59,336 bases of DNA from Mycobacteriales bacterium (GTDB lineage Bacteria; Actinomycetota; Actinomycetes; Mycobacteriales; CADCTP01): the NCBI GenBank assembly GCA_035995165.1, contig DASYKU010000020.1, positions 1 through 59,336 on the forward strand. The letters are read 5' to 3'. The first letter of the stretch is position 1. Each line of letters opens with the position of its first letter. Shown piece by piece: positions 1 to 9,111 of this stretch. A program made the position numbers and the translations under genes. A model generated the notes under the pieces. It ran no database searches. It was given only the letters and a program-made list of their open reading frames with translations, and had not been told where the DNA came from.

Positions 1-6
1 GACCTC

Positions 7-948
7 TCAGCCGACCGGGACCTCTTCCTCGCGCGGCTCGGCCGGCCGGGCCCGGTCCGCCGCCCGCATGACGATCAGCCCGGCCAGGATGAAGATGATG
101 CCGAGCACCAGGCCCAGCAGCGGCAGCCACAGGTTGACCAGGTTGATCTTGCCGATGTTGTCGTTGGCCAGCTTGGCCTGGGCCTTCTGGGTGGCGTCGT
201 CGAAGGTCAGGTCGTACTGGATCACCGTGGCCTTGTCCTGGCCGGAACTGTCGCGCAGCGTGGTCTTGTTCTGCTCGGCGCCCTTCACGATCACGCCGGT
301 CTTGGGCTCGACCCAGACCGTCCGCGTGTCGGTGTAGAAGACCGGCGCCTGCACGCTGGCCGCGGTCTCCCCCACCAGCGAGCCCGGGACCTCCTGGGTC
401 TGGACCTGCATGGCCGGGACCGTCTGCACGAACTTGTACGTCGTCAGCCCCTGGACCTTGTCCTCGGAGACGAACCTGGCCGGCAGCGAGGTCTTCGAGT
501 TCGGGTCCCAGAACGGGTAGTCCTGCTTCTGGGTGTTGAACGGGAACTTGTAGCTGACCCCCGCGTGCCGGGTCGGCACCGAGTCGACGGACTCGTTGCA
601 GCAGTTCACGGCCTCGGCGCTGCGCCGGTCGCTGGCGACCCGGTCCAGCGTGGCCCGCACGAACGTGCCGTCGCCCGTACCGAGCACGACCGAGACGTCC
701 CAGACCGCGGTGTTCTTGTCGCTGGCGGCGACGTCGGCCTTCACCGTCCGGACCGCGACCAGGTCGGCCGAGCGCTCCTGCAGCGTGGCCGGGTCGAGGT
801 AGGACCCGGGCCCGGGCGCGACCGTCTGCGCGTACTGGTCGATGGGGGTGATGACGACCCGGTCGGCGACGAAGAACCGCAGCAGTCCGGACAGCACGAG
901 CAGGAAGACACCGAGACCGAGGACTATCGGACCCAGGAACCGCCGCAT
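7..948 (-). CDS. DUF3068 (PorA-family) envelope membrane protein
   Basis: A 313-residue protein with an N-terminal transmembrane helix (about residues 6-27), a long extracytoplasmic domain and a second helix near residues 270-294, followed by a short charged tail. This two-helix layout is typical of the DUF3068 family. The N-terminal pattern (helix, then PIDQ and SYLDPATL) resembles M. tuberculosis Rv0227c as I remember it. The biochemical role is unknown; family members lie in mycobacterial arabinan and envelope loci. It is divergent from the acyltransferase at 1093, as in the Rv0227c/Rv0228 pair. Family assignment is fairly sure; function is not. Confidence 0.85.
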   Translation of the reverse strand: MRRFLGPIVLGLGVFLLVLSGLLRFFVADRVVITPIDQYAQTVAPGPGSYLDPATLQERSADLVAVRTVKADVAASDKNTAVWDVSVVLGTGDGTFVRATLDRVASDRRSAEAVNCCNESVDSVPTRHAGVSYKFPFNTQKQDYPFWDPNSKTSLPARFVSEDKVQGLTTYKFVQTVPAMQVQTQEVPGSLVGETAASVQAPVFYTDTRTVWVEPKTGVIVKGAEQNKTTLRDSSGQDKATVIQYDLTFDDATQKAQAKLANDNIGKINLVNLWLPLLGLVLGIIFILAGLIVMRAADRARPAEPREEEVPVG

Positions 949-971
949 GGACTACCCCTCACGTCCCAGCG

Positions 972-988
972 CTGATCCGCATGATCAG
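972..988. promoter_or_regulatory. short palindrome in divergent intergenic region
   Basis: A perfect inverted repeat (CTGATC, five bases, GATCAG) lies in the 144-bp gap between the DUF3068 gene and the divergent acyltransferase gene. It sits 24-40 bases upstream of the DUF3068 start. It could be an operator, but six-base arms can arise by chance. Confidence 0.2.
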
Positions 989-1092
989 TTGGCGAAGGTT
1001 ACCAGCGAGTGTCGGAGGAACGGGACATCTGGGCCCCGCCTGGCCGGGTGCCTGTAACCGCATCGTGATCTATCCGGCCGTACGGTGTCCGG

Positions 1093-2265
1093 ATGGGTGG
1101 GCGGCGGCCGGTGCCGGCACTGGACGGGCTGCGGGCGGTGGCCGCGGCCGCGGTGCTGCTGACCCACGTCGCGTTCCGGACCGGCGAGACCGGGCGCGGT
1201 GCCGGCGGCGCCCTGCTGGCCCGCTTCGACTCCGGCGTCGCCGTGTTCTTCGTGCTCTCCGGCTTCCTGCTCTACCCGGTCACCCCGCCGCTGCGCCGGT
1301 ACGTGCTGCGCCGCGCGGCCCGGATCCTGCCCGCGTACTGGGTGGTGGTGGCGGTGGTCGCGCTCTACGCCTCGGTGCCGGCGACGCACTGGTGGCTGGG
1401 GCAGACGTACGTGGGCGGGCTGGCCGGGCCGCTGACCCAGACCTGGTCGCTCTGCGCGGAGCTCGCGTTCTACGCGGTGCTACCGGGGCTGACGGCGCTG
1501 GCCCGACGCTGGGAATGGCCGGTGATCGCCGGCTGCGCGATGCTCGGGTACGGCTGGATCGCGGCCGTGCACCTGCTCGGCGCGCCGGACCGGCTGCTGC
1601 TCTGGCTGCCCGGGCACCTGGACTGGTTCGCGGCCGGGATGGCGGTGGCCGTGCTGGCCCGCCGCGGCGTCCCAGCCTGGCTGGACCAGCTCGCGCAGTG
1701 GCCCGGCACCTGCTGGGCCACGGCCGGCGCGCTGCTCTTCCTGCTCGCGACGCCGATCGCCGGCCCGCTCACGCTCGCCCCGATCCCCGGCGGCGCCGCG
1801 CTGATCAAGGAGGCCGGGTACTTGGCGGTGGCGACGCTGCTGCTGGTCCCGAGCGCGCTGGGCCCGCAACGCGGCCCGCTCGTGTCAGAGCCGCTGCGGC
1901 TGCTGGGCCGGATCTCCTACGGGGTCTTCCTCTGGCACCTGGTCGTGCTCGACCTGGTCTACCGGCTGACCGGCTGGGCCGACTTCAGCGGCCGGATGCT
2001 GCCGGTCGCGGTGCTCACCGGGCTCGCCTCGGTCGCGATCGGCGGGCTCTCGTGGGTGCTGGTCGAGCGGCCGGCCCTCCGGCTCGCCGACCGGGTCACC
2101 CGGCGGCCGCCAGCCGGACAGCCCGGCCGTGACCAGGCAGAGCGCGAACGCGGCGAGCCCCTGGTCGGCCGCCCGGACCGAGTCGGACCCGGGGTCGGCG
2201 GCGAGCAGGAGGCCGGCGACGGCGAGCGCACCGCCCGCGCCGACGGGACGCCAGCGGCGCGGTAG
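1093..2265 (+). CDS. Acyltransferase family 3 membrane protein
   Basis: A 390-residue polytopic membrane protein of the acyltransferase 3 (OafA/NodX-type) family. It begins with the family signature PALDGLRAVAAAAVLLTHV and has the VFFVLSGFLL motif, many hydrophobic helices and the usual final helix ending in SWVLVERPALRLADR. Such proteins transfer acyl groups to cell-surface glycans. By position it matches Rv0228 next to Rv0227c in M. tuberculosis. The conserved domain ends near base 2100. The last 54 or so codons are low-complexity and antisense to the convergent AftD gene, so the true end may be near 2100-2130. Confidence 0.88.
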   Translation: MGGRRPVPALDGLRAVAAAAVLLTHVAFRTGETGRGAGGALLARFDSGVAVFFVLSGFLLYPVTPPLRRYVLRRAARILPAYWVVVAVVALYASVPATHWWLGQTYVGGLAGPLTQTWSLCAELAFYAVLPGLTALARRWEWPVIAGCAMLGYGWIAAVHLLGAPDRLLLWLPGHLDWFAAGMAVAVLARRGVPAWLDQLAQWPGTCWATAGALLFLLATPIAGPLTLAPIPGGAALIKEAGYLAVATLLLVPSALGPQRGPLVSEPLRLLGRISYGVFLWHLVVLDLVYRLTGWADFSGRMLPVAVLTGLASVAIGGLSWVLVERPALRLADRVTRRPPAGQPGRDQAERERGEPLVGRPDRVGPGVGGEQEAGDGERTARADGTPAAR

Positions 2266-5200
2266 CAGCAGCGCCGCCGCGGCCGCGGCCAGCCCGATCC
2301 ACCCGATGAGCAGGCCGCCGAGCGCGGCGACCGGGACCGCGGGGACCCAGCGCGGGATCGGGATCCCGCCCTCGACCACCGCCGGGCGCTCCGGCTCGCC
2401 GCGGTCGGGCAGCAGCGCCAGCGCGAGCACCAGCAGCGCCGCGACCAGCCCGGCCAGCAGCAGCCGGTCCTGGGTCCGGCCCGGCGCGAACGTGATCTGG
2501 ACGGTGGTGACGCCGCCGGCCGGGATCTCGAAGCCCTGCTGCCAGCCGTCCATCCGCCTGGCCTCCAGCGGCTGCCCGCCGGCGGTCGCCGTCCAGCCCT
2601 TGTTCCAGCCCTCGGCCAGCGCCAGGTAGCCCTTCTCCCCCGCCCCGATCCGGACCGTACGGTGCTCGTCCGACCAGGCCAGCACGGTCACCGGCCGCGG
2701 GGCCGGCGGGTCCGGCAACGCCGCGCTGGACAGCCCGGCGCCCTGCACCTCCAGGGTCGGGGTCGCGGTCGTGGCCATCCGGTGCGGGCCGGCGACGACG
2801 GTGATCGGGCCACCGCAGACGGTCGCGGGCACCGGGCCCAGCGAGAGCAGGGCGGCCGGCGGCACCGCCATCGACAACGCGCGGGCGGTGCCGTCGAGCG
2901 TGACCCGCGGGCCGTCGGCGCAGCCGACCTCGACCGCGCGGGCGGAGGCGGCGGGCGCGCCGGCGAAGGCCACGTCGCGGACGGCGACCGGCCGCGGGGT
3001 GCCGTCCGGCCCGAGCTGCCGGCGGAAGGTCAGCGTGACCCGATCGGTCCGGACCGGCGCGAACGAACCCGTCCCGCGCACCGTCCGGCGCTGGCCGCCG
3101 GCGGCGGTGAGCTCGACCGAGCCGACGCCGGTCCAGTCCGCCCGGGTCAGCCCGGTCAGCGTGACCGTCGAGCCGAGATCGAGACTCAGTCGTGGGCCCT
3201 GGTCGTCGGTGGCCGGCAGCCAGGCCGTCGCCGCGCTCCCGTCGTACGCCGCCCCGGGCCGGGCCGCGGGGTCGGCGACCAGCCGGGACGAGCCGGTGGC
3301 CTGGTAGCCGGCGGTCCGGTCCAGCAGCGCGTCCAGCGCCGGGCCGGGCCGGGGCCGTACGGTCCCGGAGACCGCCACCGAGCCGGACGGCGCGTCGAAC
3401 CGGCGGACCAGCGGCCCGTCCTCCTCGCCGGCCTGGGCCAGCCCGGGGAGGCAGGTCCAGCCGGCGCCGTCCAGCACGCAGTCGCCGCGCCGGCCGTCGG
3501 GCCGCTCACCCAGCACGCTCCACTGCGGGGCCGAGGCCTCGTCCGGGGGCAGCGCGACCGCCTGCCGGACCCGTACGCCGGGGACGGACAGCTCACGCAC
3601 CCCGACGGCGCCGCTGTCCGTGTCCCCGGCGACGCCGGTGATCGTCACCCGGACCCGGGAGGTCTCGCCCTCCGGCAGCCGCACGCTCGCGACCCCGCCG
3701 GTCACGGTCGCGTGCACGGTGCCGAGGTCGGTGGTGACGTCCACGCCGGTGACCCGCGGGCCGAGCGCGGGGTCGTCGAGCAGCTGCACGGTCGCCGACG
3801 GCAGTACCTGCGGCTCCAGCAGCTCCAGCTGGACCCACTGCCCGACGGTGCCGCCGGCCGACACCCAGGACGTGCCGGCGTCGCCGTCGACCGCGGCGGC
3901 CGGCCGCTTGTCCGGGCCGAGGTAGTCCTGGCCCAGCGTGCCGGCGGTGAACGGGTCGTCCGCGCTGCTGGACGCCGTCACCGCGGCCGCGCCCTCCAGC
4001 ACGGCGACGGTCTGCTCCTCCGCGTCGTACGGGCCGATGTCCGGACGCGGGGTCGGGTCGGCGGCACTGAGCGTGGCCGAGTACCGCCGGCCGGGATCGG
4101 CGCCGGGGTTGAACTCGCGCCGCCGCAGCGTGTCGGTCTGCACGCCCTCGACCGCGTCGGCGTCGTTCGCGCCCATCACCGCCCGGCCGGTGAGCAGGCC
4201 CGCGTCGGCCAGCTGCAGCGTCCCCTCCGGGCCGCCGGACAGCGCGATCCCGCCGTCCTCGGGCAGCGAGAACACCCGCGCGGCCCCGGCGACCTGGAAG
4301 ACCTCCACCGCCGGCGGCGGGGTCACCGGCGCGCCGGCCAGCCGGTCGGTGGACCGGAACGGCACCGGCTGCGGCGGCCCGAACGCGGCCGCGAGCCGGA
4401 TCCCGGGCGAGCCGGCCAGCGCGGCCCGGATCACCCCGGGCCGCTCGGCGCCGGACCGGTCCGGGTCCAGGTCGTTGCGCAGCACCACGTACTTCACCCC
4501 GGCCCGGCCCAGCACCTGCGCGTACGCGGCCGAGGGCTGGCCGGTGGCGAAGCGGGCGTCCAGGCCGTCGAGCATCCGGATGCTGCCGGGAGCGCCGAGC
4601 GGGGCCGCGTCCCGGACCGCCCAGGGCGCGCGGGCCAGCGCCTGCAGCGGCTCGTCCCGCGGCGTCCCCCAGCGGTAGACGGGCTGGTTGGAGGACGGTT
4701 CGAGCAGGCTGCGGTCGCCGTCGGAGTGGCTCGCGAGCCAGCTCGCGGCCTGCGACCAGTACGCCGGCGTCTGCTGGTACGCGCCCGCCGGAGCGAGCCC
4801 GCTCCCCCAGGCCGGCAGCAGCGTGATCGCGATCAGCGCGGCGACGACCGCGTACGCGACCGTCCTGACCTGCGGCACTCGTGCTCGGGTCAGCAGCTGG
4901 GCCAGGCCGAGCGTGAGCGGCAGCCGCAGCACCGGATCGACCTTGTGCACGTTGCGCAGCGGCGCGCCCGGCCCGTCCAGCGCGCCCTGCAGGCCGTGCG
5001 CGAGCGGGCCGGTCAGCATGCCGGTGTGCGCGGCCGTGACCAGCACGGTGCCCAGCAGCACGCCGCCGAGCAGCCAGCGCCGGTCCGGCAGCCCCGGCAT
5101 CAGCAGCCCGGCCAGCCCGGCCGCCGCGATCAGCACGGTCACCACGACCAGGCCGGAGGAGGTGGCCAGGTCCCAGCCCGCGGTGAGCACCGGCTGCCCG

Positions 5201-6030
5201 TGCACGACCAGGTAGCCCAGCCAGTGCTCACCGCCGCGCAGGGTGTCGGTCAGACCGGTGACCGCGGTCGTGACCTTGGCGTTCTCGATCAGGTCGAGGA
5301 ACGGGTAGCCGTACTGGCCGAGCAGCAGCAGCGGCAGCACCCACCAGGCCGCGGCCAGCGCGACGATCGGCAGCCACCAGGCCAGCAGCCGGCCGCGGAC
5401 CGGGCGGGCCCGGGTCAGCAGGTAGAGCAGCGGCAGCGGGAGGACCGCGGCGGTGGCGGCGGCGTTCACGCCACCGAGACAGAGCACGCCGACGCCGGAC
5501 AACGCGGCGGCCCTGCGGGCGGGCAGCCGGCCGGTCGCCCCGGCCACCAGCGGCAGCAGCACCCAGGGCAGGACGGCGGCCGGCCAGGCCTCGACCGAGA
5601 TCGTGCCGAGCACGGTCAGCACCCGCGGGCTCAGCGCGTACGCCAGCGCGGAGACCAGCCGGGTGCTCGGCGTACCGATCCCGAGCGCCCCCGCCAGCTT
5701 GTACGCGCCGAGGAAGCCGACCACGAACAGCAGCGCCCACCAGCCCCGCTGCACCGCCCAGCCGGGCACGCCGAGCGCGTGCCCGAGCCAGAAGAACGGC
5801 CCCATCGGCCAGAGGTAGCCGTAGGACTGGTTGGACAGCTGGCCGAAGCCCTGCTGCGGGTCCCACGCCTCCAGCGCCCGGCGCAGGAACCCGCCCGGGT
5901 CGAGGACCAGGTCGGACTTGGTGTCGCCGACGAGCTTGCCCGGCGCCTGGCTGAAGGCGAGCGCGACCAGGGCCACGGCCGCCGCCGTCACCCGCAGCCG
6001 CCGGATCCCAGCCGGCGTCGTCCCGGTCAT
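1885..6030 (-). CDS. aftD: AftD-like alpha-(1->3)-arabinofuranosyltransferase
   Basis: A giant GT-C membrane glycosyltransferase of about 1381 residues. The first luminal loop carries acidic residues (GDTKSDLVLDPGGFL, about residues 33-47), followed by the AftD-like stretch FGQLSNQSYGYLWPMGPFFW. Many membrane helices follow, then a long extracytoplasmic part with discoidin-like (F5/8 C-type) beta-sandwich modules, then C-terminal helices. AftD adds alpha-(1->3) arabinofuranose branches to arabinogalactan and lipoarabinomannan from decaprenyl-phosphoryl-arabinose. The ATG at 6030 is chosen because it overlaps the stop of the upstream methyltransferase (ATGA); the longer frame upstream is a shadow. 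The last 70 or so residues are low-complexity and antisense to the acyltransferase, so the native end may be near 2096. Confidence 0.87.
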   Translation of the reverse strand: MTGTTPAGIRRLRVTAAAVALVALAFSQAPGKLVGDTKSDLVLDPGGFLRRALEAWDPQQGFGQLSNQSYGYLWPMGPFFWLGHALGVPGWAVQRGWWALLFVVGFLGAYKLAGALGIGTPSTRLVSALAYALSPRVLTVLGTISVEAWPAAVLPWVLLPLVAGATGRLPARRAAALSGVGVLCLGGVNAAATAAVLPLPLLYLLTRARPVRGRLLAWWLPIVALAAAWWVLPLLLLGQYGYPFLDLIENAKVTTAVTGLTDTLRGGEHWLGYLVVHGQPVLTAGWDLATSSGLVVVTVLIAAAGLAGLLMPGLPDRRWLLGGVLLGTVLVTAAHTGMLTGPLAHGLQGALDGPGAPLRNVHKVDPVLRLPLTLGLAQLLTRARVPQVRTVAYAVVAALIAITLLPAWGSGLAPAGAYQQTPAYWSQAASWLASHSDGDRSLLEPSSNQPVYRWGTPRDEPLQALARAPWAVRDAAPLGAPGSIRMLDGLDARFATGQPSAAYAQVLGRAGVKYVVLRNDLDPDRSGAERPGVIRAALAGSPGIRLAAAFGPPQPVPFRSTDRLAGAPVTPPPAVEVFQVAGAARVFSLPEDGGIALSGGPEGTLQLADAGLLTGRAVMGANDADAVEGVQTDTLRRREFNPGADPGRRYSATLSAADPTPRPDIGPYDAEEQTVAVLEGAAAVTASSSADDPFTAGTLGQDYLGPDKRPAAAVDGDAGTSWVSAGGTVGQWVQLELLEPQVLPSATVQLLDDPALGPRVTGVDVTTDLGTVHATVTGGVASVRLPEGETSRVRVTITGVAGDTDSGAVGVRELSVPGVRVRQAVALPPDEASAPQWSVLGERPDGRRGDCVLDGAGWTCLPGLAQAGEEDGPLVRRFDAPSGSVAVSGTVRPRPGPALDALLDRTAGYQATGSSRLVADPAARPGAAYDGSAATAWLPATDDQGPRLSLDLGSTVTLTGLTRADWTGVGSVELTAAGGQRRTVRGTGSFAPVRTDRVTLTFRRQLGPDGTPRPVAVRDVAFAGAPAASARAVEVGCADGPRVTLDGTARALSMAVPPAALLSLGPVPATVCGGPITVVAGPHRMATTATPTLEVQGAGLSSAALPDPPAPRPVTVLAWSDEHRTVRIGAGEKGYLALAEGWNKGWTATAGGQPLEARRMDGWQQGFEIPAGGVTTVQITFAPGRTQDRLLLAGLVAALLVLALALLPDRGEPERPAVVEGGIPIPRWVPAVPVAALGGLLIGWIGLAAAAAALLLPRRWRPVGAGGALAVAGLLLAADPGSDSVRAADQGLAAFALCLVTAGLSGWRPPGDPVGEPEGRPLDQHPREPADRDRGEPGEHRDRQHPAAEVGPAGQPVDQVEHDQVPEEDPVGDPAQQPQRL

Positions 6031-6731
6031 CGGCGCCGCAGCACCAGCCAGAGGTTCCAGGTCGCGACCTCGCGCAGCCCGGGGACGGTCAGCAGCGGCC
6101 GGGCGTACCCGGGCAGGTAACGGGGGCGGGCGTCGATCAGCTCGGCGTCGCCGCGGGACCGGGCCCAGCGCAGGCCGGCGGCCACGGAGACCGGGAACAG
6201 GCCGATGCCGTAGCGGTTCTTGGGCGGGTGGTGGTAGCGGCGGCCGTACCGCTCGGCCGCGGTGTAGCCGCCGAGGTAGTGCCAGGGCGAGGTCTCGTGG
6301 CCGCCCCAGGGCGACAGCCAGTTCGTGTACGCGACCACGACCAGCCCGCCGGGGCGGGTCACGCGGACCAGCTCGTCGGCGAACCGCCACGGTGCCGGCA
6401 CGTGCTCCACCACGTTGGAGGAGAAGCAGACGTCGACCGCGTTGTCGGCGACCGGGAGCCGCTCGCCTCGGCCGGCCACGCCGCCCCTCGTCAGTTGAGT
6501 CGGGTCTGAGTCCAGCGCCGTGTAGGTCGCCCCGGCCCGGTGGAACGCGGCCGCGAACTGCTTCGGGCCGGCGCCGACGTCGAGCACGTGCCGACCGGCC
6601 AGCGCGCCGTGCTCCTCGACCAGCCGGACCGAGTCGCGGGCGAGTAATCCGTAGAAGGCCTCGGGCTCGGTCTGCTCAACCCGAAAAGCACGCAGCAATG
6701 CCATCGAACGTCGCACACCGGCACCGTGCAC
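6027..6731 (-). CDS. SAM-dependent methyltransferase (Rv0224c-like)
   Basis: A 234-residue class I methyltransferase. Motif I is VLDVGAGPKQFA, with the acidic end of strand 2 at ALDSDPTQL and a later motif CFSSNVVEHVPAPWRF. The C-terminal half keeps GGHETSPWHYLGG and PPKNRYG, which match my memory of M. tuberculosis Rv0224c closely. The substrate is unknown; context suggests an envelope glycan or lipid. The GTG at 6731 is preferred because the residues before the internal ATG at 6704 (RRS) also align with Rv0224c. The stop overlaps the AftD start by 4 bp, so the two are translationally coupled. Confidence 0.88.
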   Translation of the reverse strand: MHGAGVRRSMALLRAFRVEQTEPEAFYGLLARDSVRLVEEHGALAGRHVLDVGAGPKQFAAAFHRAGATYTALDSDPTQLTRGGVAGRGERLPVADNAVDVCFSSNVVEHVPAPWRFADELVRVTRPGGLVVVAYTNWLSPWGGHETSPWHYLGGYTAAERYGRRYHHPPKNRYGIGLFPVSVAAGLRWARSRGDAELIDARPRYLPGYARPLLTVPGLREVATWNLWLVLRRR

Positions 6732-6782
6732 GGGGTGAGCGTAGACGGCCTGTCCGGACTGGTGGCGCTGTACGGGGACGGC

Positions 6783-7763
6783 TCACCCGGGACGGTGAGC
6801 GGTCAGCTCCAGGGACGGCCGCAGCCGGGGGTGGGCCAGCCGGGCCGTGACCGTGATCGGGGCGGTGACCAGGGCGGACAGCACGGTGCCGCGTTCCGGC
6901 AGCACGCCCGCGGGTCTGTGCACGGGCTGTGCCCGACGACGCAGGCTCGCGACCTCCATCGACAGGTTGTCCAACGCCAACCGCCGTACGCGGACGCCGT
7001 CGAAGCCGGCTCGCCGCAACGACCTCGTCGCCGAGTCGGGCGAGAAGAAACGGAGGTGGGTCGGGTCCTCCAGCAGCCACCAGGCCGCGCCGAACCAGTC
7101 CGCGCCTGCGGAATCCGCGGTCGGCGTGATCAGCGCCAGCGTCCCGCCCGGCCTGAGCAACCGGTACGCCGCAGCAAGCCCCTTCTCCGGATCCGTGAGG
7201 TGCTCCAGCACGTGCACCCCGACGACGAGGTCGTACTGCCCCCCATCCGCAGCCGCGCCGACCTCCGCGGCGTCCGGGTCGGCGCCGGCGCTCTCGGCGG
7301 CCGCGGCGGCGGCCGGGTCGGTGCCATCGCTCTCGGCGGCCGCGGCGGCGTCCGGGTCGGCGCCGGCGCTGGTCGCCGGGACCATGTCTTCCAGCTGACC
7401 GGAGGTCAGAGCCCCGCGGCGGCGGACCTCGGGGTCGACGTCGACCTCGAGCTGACCGGCGTCGACGCCACCGACCGCCCAGCCCGCGTCGAGGAACCGG
7501 CGCAGCAGGGCGCCCGACCCGTACCCGATCTCGAACACCGAGCGGCCGTGCGGCACCAGCGCGCGCAGCCGGCGCTCGGTGAGCCGGAGCCGCACCGCGT
7601 CCAGACCCGGATCTCCCCCGTACCCGGCGTCGCGCGCATTGGCCGGACAGTCTGTGAAATCCCGCTGCACATGGCGGCAGTCCGGACAGCGCTGTAGGAC
7701 CCCGCCCCCGCGCAGACGCCAGTCCTGCAGGCCAGCGCCGCACACCTCGCACTGCCGCGACAT
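6783..7763 (-). CDS. Zinc-ribbon class I methyltransferase with Ala/Asp-rich insert
   Basis: A 326-residue protein. It opens with a treble-clef or zinc-ribbon pattern (C5-x2-C8, then C26-x2-C29) followed by a Rossmann methyltransferase core with motif I VFEIGYGSGALLRRFL and the typical GVHVLEHLTDPEKGL segment. This architecture resembles sugar C-methyltransferase-like and Methyltransf_23 proteins. The core is interrupted by a low-complexity insert rich in Ala, Asp, Glu and Ser, encoded by a 39-bp tandem repeat. It shares strand with the Rv0224c-like gene 51 bases downstream. The substrate cannot be told. Confidence 0.83.
   Translation of the reverse strand: MSRQCEVCGAGLQDWRLRGGGVLQRCPDCRHVQRDFTDCPANARDAGYGGDPGLDAVRLRLTERRLRALVPHGRSVFEIGYGSGALLRRFLDAGWAVGGVDAGQLEVDVDPEVRRRGALTSGQLEDMVPATSAGADPDAAAAAESDGTDPAAAAAAESAGADPDAAEVGAAADGGQYDLVVGVHVLEHLTDPEKGLAAAYRLLRPGGTLALITPTADSAGADWFGAAWWLLEDPTHLRFFSPDSATRSLRRAGFDGVRVRRLALDNLSMEVASLRRRAQPVHRPAGVLPERGTVLSALVTAPITVTARLAHPRLRPSLELTAHRPG
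7273..7370 (-). repeat. 39-bp tandem repeat inside methyltransferase gene
   Basis: Two and a half copies of a 39-bp unit (7273-7311, 7312-7350, partial 7351-7370) differ at only a few positions. Because 39 is a multiple of three, each copy adds 13 residues of an Ala/Glu/Ser/Asp/Pro-rich linker without breaking the reading frame. Confidence 0.85.
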
Positions 7764-7843
7764 GCCGCAGACCGTACCGGTCGGTAACAGGACGGCTCAC
7801 GATCCACTACGCTCCCGGCTGATCGGAAGGGGCGACGACGCTC

Positions 7844-9004
7844 ATGCGGGACCGTTTGCGGGTATTAGTCCTCAACTGGCGCGACTCGGGGCATCCCGAA
7901 GGCGGCGGAGCCGAGAGCTTCTGCGAGCGGGTGGCCAGCGGGCTGGCCGCGCTCGGGCACGACGTGACCGTCCGGTGCGCCCTGTACCCGGGAGCAGCGC
8001 CCGACGAGACCATCGACGGTGTCGCCTACGAACGCCGGGGCGGCCGCTTCACCGTCTATCCCCGGGCCGCGCTCACCCTCGCCCGGCGGCGGCGCGCCTT
8101 CGACGTGGTCATCGACGTGCAGAACGGGATGCCGTTCTGGGCCCCGCTGTTCACCCGCGCCCGCGTCGTGAACGTGACCCACCACCTGCACCGCGAGCAG
8201 TGGTCCGCGGTCTTCGGCCCGCGGATGGGCCGGGTCGGCTGGTGGCTGGAGTCCCGGGTCGCGCCTCGGGTCTACCGCCGCTGCCGCTACCTGACCGTGT
8301 CCGAGGCGACCCGGGCCGACCTGCTCGCGGTCGGCGTGTCGGCGTCGCGGGTGGGGGTCGTCTACTCCGGGCTGGACGCACCGGTGCTCCCGGTCGACAG
8401 CGCCGCCTGGCCGCGCAGCCCCGCGCCGAGCGTCGTCGTGCTCGGCCGGCTGGTGCCGCACAAGCGGGTCGAGCTGGCGATGGACGCGATCGCCGCGATC
8501 CCCGGCGCGACGCTCACCGTGATCGGGCACGGCTACTGGGAACCCCAGCTGCGCGCGTACGCCGACCGGATCGGGGTCGCCGACGCGGTGACGTTCGCCG
8601 GGTTCGTGGACGACGTGACCAAGCACCGGCTGCTGGCCTCGGCCTGGGTGCACGCCCTGCCGTCGGTCAAGGAGGGCTGGAGCCTGGCGGTCGTGGAGAG
8701 TGCCGCGCACGGAACCCCGACCGTCGCCTTCCGCTCGGCCGGCGGCCCGACCGAGTCGGTCGTCGACGGCGAGACCGGCATCCTGGCCGAGGACGAGCCC
8801 GACTTCACCGCCGCGCTGCGTCAGCTCCTGACCGACGCCCCCGTACGCGAGGGGATGGCCCGGGCCGCCCGCATCCACGCAGCCCGCTTCAGCTGGCCCG
8901 CGACCGCCGCCGTGGTCGAGACCGAGCTCCGTGCGCTGATGGGGCTGCCGGCCCGTACCGAGGACCTGCCGCACATCGACACCACCGTCGAAGCCACCGG
9001 CTAG
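7844..9004 (+). CDS. GT4 family glycosyltransferase (Rv0225-like)
   Basis: A 386-residue GT-B glycosyltransferase. The N-terminal motif NWRDSGHPEGGGAESF binds the acceptor and phosphate side. HHLHREQWSAVFGPRMG lies mid-protein, and the donor half has VVVLGRLVPHKRVELA and the catalytic-region pattern SVKEGWSLAVVESAAHGTP (the EX7E type of GT4). It closely resembles M. tuberculosis Rv0225 as I recall it. The likely role is transfer of a sugar from a nucleotide donor to an envelope glycan or glycolipid precursor in the cytoplasm. The ATG at 7844 follows a GGAAGGGG stretch. It is divergent from the zinc-ribbon methyltransferase across 80 bp. Confidence 0.92.
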   Translation: MRDRLRVLVLNWRDSGHPEGGGAESFCERVASGLAALGHDVTVRCALYPGAAPDETIDGVAYERRGGRFTVYPRAALTLARRRRAFDVVIDVQNGMPFWAPLFTRARVVNVTHHLHREQWSAVFGPRMGRVGWWLESRVAPRVYRRCRYLTVSEATRADLLAVGVSASRVGVVYSGLDAPVLPVDSAAWPRSPAPSVVVLGRLVPHKRVELAMDAIAAIPGATLTVIGHGYWEPQLRAYADRIGVADAVTFAGFVDDVTKHRLLASAWVHALPSVKEGWSLAVVESAAHGTPTVAFRSAGGPTESVVDGETGILAEDEPDFTAALRQLLTDAPVREGMARAARIHAARFSWPATAAVVETELRALMGLPARTEDLPHIDTTVEATG

Positions 9005-9111
9005 AACGGCACCGGCTGGATGCACCAGCTGGGTCGTCACGGGCCAGGTCGTCGCCGGCTTCCTGGGTCGGCGCGGACCTCAGAACGGCAGTTCGGGCGA
9101 AGGACTGCGCG

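Noticed and set aside
2662-6120. Plus-strand open frame of 1152 codons
   Set aside because: Antisense to aftD, Arg/Gly/Pro-rich, no motif; the AftD frame has clear membrane helices and family motifs.
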